A stretch of 50,817 bases of DNA from a virus: the IMG/VR virus record IMGVR_UViG_3300009609_000028, positions 1-50,817 of that record; one strand, given 5' to 3'. Made by a program: the position numbers and the translations under genes. Shown one piece after another: positions 38,623-47,600 of the stretch; position 1 is the stretch's first letter; each line of letters begins with the position of its first letter. Under the pieces are notes generated by a model. It worked only from the letters and a program-made list of their open reading frames with translations. It was not told where the DNA came from and did no database searches.

Positions 38623-41600
38623 TATGCCATCACCGACAAAGAGACACAATCCCACACAGAGTCAGCACTATTATAGATCATACCAACGTAGATCGTCTTG
38701 TTAAGAGCAATTGAAGTCGGAAGTGTGATACCTACTGCCCGATAGGCTGCGTTCCACGATACCGCAATGGCGGCAGTTGCCTTGATCCTGACGACATGGC
38801 CGAATCCATTGACCGCTGTGCCTGTCGGTGCTGAGACTGCCAGCGTAACCGTCTGCGTCGTGCGGGTGGTCATGTCATTGGTAGCGACAGGGACTAGAGT
38901 TGCAGCTGAAGTCGAAGTACCGACGCGAGGAGTATCCGGTGCCGCACCGAGTATAGTCATTGCGGCAGCAGCGGTGAGTTCCTCGACCGGACCAGCCGCT
39001 GCCGTGTCACGGCCTAGGAATCGGTTCGTCGCAGCCATTGTCAAACCGGAGGCTGTAGCTAGACCGGCCTTTACAACCTCTACCCCGCCGACGGTAAGAG
39101 ATGTTCCTGCAAATGATCCATTACCCGCGCTAGTGACAGCGAATTGGTCACCGCTGAAATAGACCCGGAAGGTGTCGGCTTGGTTATAGAGAATGGCAGT
39201 ACCACTACCGTCTCGGTCAGTTAAATTGAGACAGGCGCTTGCCCCTCCGGTTGTGAACACCGCCGCTGTTACAGTGCCGACAGCATTGACGTTGCCTGCA
39301 AGAGATAGATTACCACCGCTGCTCAGTGTCAACGGAGGGTTACTGAACGACCAGCTCCAACCGCCAATCTTAAACAGGCCATCTCCATCAAGCGCAAGAT
39401 GCATCGCCACCTGACCTGGACGATGTAATGCGATTGAAGCACATGAAGCACCATCTACTGCTCGTGCCTCAATAGTGGAGGAAACATTCGAACCCGCAAA
39501 AGTTCCTGCACTGTTGATAAATGTTGCACTCTGCCCAGAGATGTTCCCTCCGCTACTGATCGTACTACCGACTACCAGAGTACCGGGGAATGACAGACTG
39601 CCACCGTTGGATAAGTCCATTAAGGTCGCGCCATCACTCTCCCGCTCCCAGTGATGAGCATAGCCACGGAAATTCAACATGGTGGTAGTAGAACTGATTC
39701 GTGCATGTGGTCCCGGCCCGAATAGAATTACCGGGGTTGCACTGGACAAGCTCAGGTTGCTGGCGATACCGACAGTCGTGCTGAATGTAGCTGCTCCGCT
39801 GACAGCTAGTGTGCTGGTGACAGTTGTCCCGCCACCGAAACTTTGACCATTAGCCGAGGCCAGAAGGCCAGAAGTCAAGTTAATGTAGAGCGGGCGCAAG
39901 GTATTCCATGTATCACTCGCCGCAGCACCAGCGTCGGTCAACAGAGTGTAGTAGTTGGCACTATCTACACGATGAAGAACTGTCGGTACGGTACCAGCGG
40001 CCTTGATTCGTATCTGATTGCCACCGCCACTATCAAGCTGAAGCTGACCAACACAGTTGAAGTTACCAGCCGCGCTCTGGACAGTCAGCGATGCACCAGA
40101 CGAAGCTACAAGCACATCACCCTTGTCGCCGTCGGTGAGACCACCGCCACCAGACCCTAGCGTTTCAATTTTATCGTAGACTGCATTCTTAGTCGGTGCT
40201 TCCATTGAGCCGTTCCAGCCAGCGCCATAGGCTTCATCAGGAACAACAAGATCTCCAGTGAGGGTACCACCGAGAGAAGTGATGACATCTGCGGTGCCGA
40301 CCTTAAATTGAAGACCCGATTTAACGATTACCGCACCATCACCAATCTTAAGTTCAGGAGCAGGACCCGACCCAATCTGGAATTCCCAAGTGTTCGGAGA
40401 AGTGAGTTGTACAGCACGAGCCTCAAGCCGAACTAGCTTTACCACCCCAGTAGGAATCTTAAAGGCGAAGTCAACGAGATCAAGACCACTGATACTTTCA
40501 AATTGGGCACCGTGACAGCCAGTGACTGACTGAACAGTTAGGCGAGTTCCGCCATAAGTACCCACAGTCTGTTCTACAACTACATTACCCGAAGCACCTG
40601 TCGCCTGAATTGTATTCGTACCAGCGAATGTCTTAGGAACGTAGTTCGCAAGATCAGTAGTATTCGCTTTGGCGACAACCGCAGTATTCAAAATCTCCAT
40701 CTGGTCATAGACAGCATTCTTGGTCGGCACTTGTGTAGAACCGTTCCAACCGAGACCATAAGCTGCATCTGGCACAGTGATAGGAACAGTCATCGCCAGA
40801 TTAGTAGAATTGAGAACCATGAAATTGGCTGAGCCAGCCCGGTTCTTGAATGAAGTCGTATCACACTGGAAGTAGCACTCAGCTCCTATTCCCTGTAAAC
40901 GCAGACCATCATTCGTGCTAGCTGTTCCGCGAAGATCAAGGACAGTAGAACCGGTGACTGGATTAAGTGTCAGCGCCGCATTAGCGAGACTGACTGTTAC
41001 GTTACCAGTGAGAGTACCACCTGTCTTAAGATACCTAAGCTCCATTTCATCATAGACGGCGTTTTGTGATGGAGCGATGGTTGTGACGCCATTCCAGCCA
41101 GCTCCATAGATAGTATTAGAAATGACTGTTGAAGGTGCAGCAGGAATTGTCGCGATGACAGATTCAATTTTATCATAGACCGCATTTTTGGTAGGGACTT
41201 CCAGCTTTCCATCCCACGCCGCCGCATAAGCTTCATCCGGAACACGGAAAGGCCCTCCAGAGACAACCGTCCCACCAGACGGATTAAGAGTCAGGAAACC
41301 CCCAACGCCTCCCTGAAGCACATCAAGAGCACCCTGCCAGCCATTTCCTCCAACAGCATTGAGATAACCCATATTGAACATATAGCCAGAGGAGAGGCCG
41401 GGTTCCCTCAGCTGTATTTGATCAGTAGCAGTCAGCGATGTTCCTTGCGCCTTTATGTTGACTAGTGATCCGCCAACCGTAACCGTGGTCGTGCTGGTTG
41501 CCGAGCCGATGTTGATAACAGTAGTCGAGCCAGCCAACCCACCTGTGCCGAGGTCAATGGTCTTGGTGTTGCCGGAGGAGGTTGCACCTGCGGATAAGCG

Positions 41601-44600
41601 AAGAGACTGTGTAAGAGTAGAGCGGCCAACCGTGATCAGGCCAGTGCCGCTGACCGCGCCGACGACAATCGGGCCAGTGCCGCTGCTGTTACCGAGATTG
41701 AGTGTGCCTGACGACGGCGAAATACCGATGGTGCTGGCACCAGACGCGACGGTGAGCGCAGCATTGATAGTCTGGTCGCCTACGAAGGTGTTAGCCGCGA
41801 GCACCGCGAAATCACCATCGGTCAGCGCGGTGTTAAATTGGGCTAAAGTCCCGGTGATCCCAACGATACTTGAGGTCGCCGCCGGGATCGTAGCTATGAC
41901 AGATTCAATCTTATCATAGACTGCGTTCTGCGAAGGAGAAACAGTAGTTGCCCCATCCCAACTAGGACCGTAAGCAGTATCCGAAGTAGAACCGCCACCT
42001 CCAGCGCCTAGCGTCTGGATTTTATCGTAGAGTGCGTTCTTAGTCGGAACATCATTTGAACCATCCCAGCTCGCCCCATAGGCTTCATCATTAACAAGAA
42101 GAGTCTTGCCTGCCGCCATGACGATTGCCGTTGGAGCAACCGTGGCAACAGTTCCACCGTTAGCTCTCAACTCAACTGTTGAATTACCATTAAGCTGGAG
42201 ACCTGAACCACGATAGCTAGACAGGACCCCATCAACAGCCTCGCCGCTGCCATCAGCATTGTAGGACTTGAAGTAAAGGTTAGCTACAGCAGTAGTGCTG
42301 CGAAGGTGGAAATTAGCCGTCTGTCCGGCGATGTTGCTCGCACCGACATACACATCAGGCACCTGAGAAGAGATATAGGTGTCCGCAATATGCATCCGCG
42401 ACACGCCATCAGTCAGGAAATTGAGAAGGCCAGTCGTGTCAAAGTTAAGACCCCCATAGGGAGTGATGCTAGATTGCCACGCTGCGCCGTTGATATAGAT
42501 ACCGCCATAGTAACTTGACGCGTCGCCCTGCAAGGTCAATGTCGGGTTAGTTGTAGACAGAGTCAAGTGGCCGGAAACTGTGCCCCCGGATTTGTCAAAC
42601 TTAGAATTCAACGCAGTATTCAAATCAGTCTGAGCCGAAAGCGTACCAGTGATCGCACCCCACACCGCTGCTCCTCCCGCAGCGCCGAGTTGAACATAAG
42701 TAGAACCAGACCAACGATACTGATAGTTGTTGTCCAGGGTAACATAGATTTTACCTGCTTCACCAGTCACAGGAAGAGCAGCGTAATTCGCTACTTCAAT
42801 GACATCATCAACATAGCTCGGTAGATAAGCTGACGCGACCTTTCCAGTACCGTCCAGCGGAGCAACGCCATCAATCGCACCCTTCTGAGTTAGAGGAACG
42901 TAATTAGCAAGATCGCTGAGAAGACTTACAGGTGAGCCATTGACAGTCAACGTACCAGCGACATTCGCTCCGGTATCAGTAAGCAGAAGTCGTTCCGTCC
43001 CCCCACGACGGAAGCTCACGTTATGGTTACTAGAGGTTCCCAAAGCTAGAGTAGAAAGATCCGGTGTGATAGCCCATGATATCGGAGCCTGTTCACCCCA
43101 GATGAGAGGGGCAGACCAAGCCGCACTAGTAGAACCAAAACGAATCGCTTTGTTAGTAGAGATATACAGTTTGTAGTTTGGATCAAGAGTACCTGAGATG
43201 GCCATCCGATCGGCATAAATATCATTGGCTGAGATAAACGGGGTTTCAAAGCCATCAGCGCTGAACATACCATACAGAGTACTTGCATCAGCACTCTGAA
43301 TTACTGTGTAATCAGCGTTGATAGTCTGGTCACCAGTGAAGAGATTACCGCCCTCCAGATTTGCCTTAGCATTCAAAGCAGCAGTAAGATCCGCTTGATC
43401 GGATAGTGTACCTGTGACCGCTCCCCAAGCGACTGTACCCGCTGGAACTGTAGGAGCTTTCCAAGTCCCATCAGCACTTAAGAAATGGGACGCATTCCCA
43501 CCGCTAGCAGGAGCGAAGCCAGCTACAGAACTAGTAAAGTTCGGGTGAGTGTGACCGACTAGGCTGACAGCGACTCCACCCTGTGATAATGTACCAGCGA
43601 CAAGATTAAATCCACTAGAAGCCAGAGTAGCGAACGTAGTGCTATTAGCACGATTAGTAAAAGTCAATGTATCGCTACGAATGAACCCGAATGCCCCGAC
43701 ACCTCCCTGTAGACGCATTCCATCATTCGTGCTAGCTGTACCACGAAGATCAATAACACTCGTTCCAGAAGTAGGATTAAGAGTGACAGCCGGATTAGCC
43801 GAAGAGATGGAGACATTACCAGTTAGCGTTCCACCGGTCGTGAGATAATAAGCATTAAGATCTGTGGTATCAGCCTTTAAATCAAGTGCTGGTTGAAGAT
43901 CAGTAACATCATCAATTACATGCGTGTGAGTTGATGCAGCATAGTCTCCGGCTGGCTGATAAGATCCAGCAGGTTGCTTAGAATCCAATGCAGTTTGAAG
44001 GCCAGTGATATTTGAAATGCTATGAGTATGAACCAAAGGCGCATACGAACCGACCGGCTGCTTTCCATCTAGTTGAGTCTGTAGATTAGTAACATCCGCA
44101 ATCACATGAGTATGAGTCAGAGGTGCATAACTTCCCGCTGCTTGCTTCCCATCCAAAGCAGTCTGGAGTCCTGTGACATCTGCAATCACGTGAGTGTGGA
44201 CTAGTGATGCTTTACCAGCAAGAGCGGTAGATATCAATTCAATCTTGTCATAAACCGCATTCTTTGCTGGGACATCAAGGCTACCATCCCAACTCGCACC
44301 ATAGGCTTCGTCATTGACAAGTAAAGTCTTGCCCGGTTGCATTTGCATTCCGGCCGGACTGATGATTGAAATAATCTCGTTGTTCGCCCGAAACTGAACG
44401 GTCGAATAACCGTTCACCTGCAAGCCTGTTCCGAGATAGCTGGTGATGGTGCCGACAAGATAATCGACACTGGAATAAGTGTTGCGGAAATTAAGGTTAG
44501 TAGTGAAGCCATCGCCCCATAGATTAATGGCTGGGTCAGACGTACGAACAGTCTGGTCGCCTGTGAAGGTATTACCTCCAGCGAGATTAGCTTTGGAATT

Positions 44601-47600
44601 CAGTCCGCTTTGGAGACCGGTCACATCTGCAATTATGTGAGTATGAACCAGAGGAGCATAACTCCCCGCAGCCTGCTTCCCGTCAAGTGCAGTCTGGAGA
44701 CCGGTCACATCTGCGATCACATGAGTATGACCGACGAGTGAGACATTTACCCCAGCGACTGAAAGATTGCCAGTGACCACATTCAAACCAGCCGCACCCA
44801 GAGTCATATACTGTGTGCTATTCGCCCTGTTGGAGAACGTGGTACTATCTGATCGGAAGAAGACTCCTGATGCCGCAGAAGCCACAAGATTCAATCCATC
44901 ATTACCACCATTGGTCGCACGAAGATTGAAGAAAGCATTCCCTGAAGTCGGATTAATAATGATATTCGGCAGAGCTTTACTGATGGTGAGGTCACCAGTC
45001 AAAGTTCCGCCAGTGAGATCTAGCTTGGCATTCAAGGCATTAACAAGATCCGCTTGATCGGTAAGAGTACCAGTGATAGAACCCCAGATAGCATCGCCGC
45101 CGCCGCCAGTTCCACCTGGAGGGACAGCCCAGTTTCCATCAGCACGAAGGAATGCAGTAGTTCCGCCACCACTGGGAGGAGTAAGACCTTTGACTGTGTT
45201 GTTAAAGAGTGCATCACTCGCTGGAGTATAAGCTAGCGCAGTAATCACATCTCCACTGAGAAGAGATACGGCACCTATACGAGAATTAAAGCTAGTGACT
45301 CCTGCTACTGACGGAGCCGGAAGCTGTTCCGTTGGTACCTTTCCATCTGGACCAAGAGAAGCAACTCCATATGGTTGACCTAGCTGGCTATCATCCAGCT
45401 TTGCAATGAGAGCATCTACCAGACCTTCCACATCGTCCGCGACATGAGAGTGAGTTACACTAGCCTTGCCATCCAATTCAAGCTGAGTCGCAATTGAAAC
45501 AGGCTTATTAAGATCACTCGTATTATCTACATTGATTAAACCAATATCCGCCTTGGTATATGACAAAGTGGTCTTCGCTGCTGCCATATTAGCCGACCCG
45601 AGAAGAGCCAAGCCAAATGTCCCAGCCTGACTATCGTCCAGCTTTGAATCCAACGAAGTTTGTAAATTCGTTACATCGGCAATCACATGAGTATGAACCA
45701 GAGGCGCATAGGATCCTGCGGGTTGCTTACTATCAAGCGCAGCCTGAAGTCCAGTAATTTCTGTGATGGGGTGAACGTGCCCGACTAGCGAATAATTTCC
45801 AACAGGCTGTTTTCCATCAAGGGTAGTCTGCAGATTAGTGATGTCACTAATTGGGTGGACGTGAACTAATGGAGCCTTATTGTTAAGTATATCATCTAAG
45901 CCAGACACATCTGAAATAACATGAGTGTGAACTAGCGGAGCATAAGAACCTAGTGGCTGCTTACCATCTAGAGCAATTTGAAGTCCTGTGGTATCAGCGA
46001 TAACGTGAGTGTGAACCAGCGGAGCTTTATTATCAAGCTCATCCTCAAGACCATTCACATCTGCAAGAGCATGAGTATGAACTAGTGGGGCATAAGATCC
46101 TGCGGGTTGATACCCACCCATATCCGCGCGAATGTCTGCGAGCTGATCCTCAAGACCAATGACGTCAGACATATTATGGGTGTGAACAAGTAAAGCCTTA
46201 CCGTCCAACGCAGCTTGAAGTCCTGTAGTATCGGCAATAACGTGAGTGTGAACTAGCGGAGCCTTACCGTCTAGTTCTGTCTGCAAGCCTACGACTTGAC
46301 TTATTCCATGGGTGTGAGAAACTGGAGCCTTTGCATCAAGAGAAGTCTGTAACCCTACAGTATCAGCAATAACATGAGTGTGAACAAGCGGGGCTTTAAG
46401 ATCCAGCGCCGCCTGAGTATCAACACTAATTGGTTTCGCAGAATCAGAAGTATTATCAGCATTCCCTAAGCCAACGTCATCCTTGGAAATGACAACTGCA
46501 CCAATCTTACCATTAACACTAGAAACAGTTTCCGCGTTATCAATCTTGTCCCAAGTCGCACCGTTACTAACAATCCAATCACCAACTTGCCAATCGGTGA
46601 TACCATCTATATCGGTAGAGCCAGCGACACTGACTTTATAATACCAGCCTTTATTCTCTGGCTCGGCATCTGGGATTGGCGGAGTATTGGTAGAAGCATC
46701 CCATACCGTTTGATAAACAAGTGCTCCGAGAATAGCTTGTTCTACAGAAAGGAATTTAGTATAAAGAGCAGCTTTAGTCGGTAGGGTATTCACACCATCC
46801 CAAGTCGGTCCGAAAATTTCATACGGGACTGCTGCCTGATCTTGAAACTGCTGGATACCTGTGAAGACATTGCCTCCAGCGAGGTTAGCTTTGAGGTTTA
46901 ATCCTGCACTGAGATCAGTAGCATCTGCTTTCCCTGCGAGAGCAGTTTGCACATCAGTGATGTTAGCTTTATCAGCTAGCTGATCATCAACATAGATCTG
47001 ATCTGCTTTGAGTACTAGCTCATTATCTACATAAGTTTGATCTGCCTTAGCTGAAAGTCCAACGTCAACATAAGTGATATCGGCTTTAAGAGCAAGGTCT
47101 GCCTCATCAGCCTTGAGATCCAACGCAGCCTGAACCTGAGCAGCATCTGCCTTGAGTGCGAGATCAGGAACTAGCCAGACTGTGCCGCCATCCGATACGA
47201 CGACATCACCCTTGTCACCATCAGGGATATGACTCCCAGCTTCAATCGCTTGGAGTTTATCATAGAGAGCACCCTTGGTCGGTATCTGAGTAGAATCGTC
47301 CCAGCTCGGGCCATAAGGTTCATCAGGAACAGTGACAGGACCGAGGAAGTCATCTCCGGTGATATTGGCTTTATCGTCAAGATCATCTACATCTGCTTTT
47401 AGTGCGAGAGCAGCATTAACATCACTCGTATTGGCTTTACCAGCCAACTCGGCATTAACAGTCGCTTCATCAGCCTTGAGATCCAAAGCCGCATTGACGT
47501 CTGCTGTCTCAGCTTTTGTCGCTAGTTCAGATTCAACATACGATATATCTGCCTTGAGCACTAACTTTGAATCGACATAAGCCGTGTTAGCTTTCTGGGC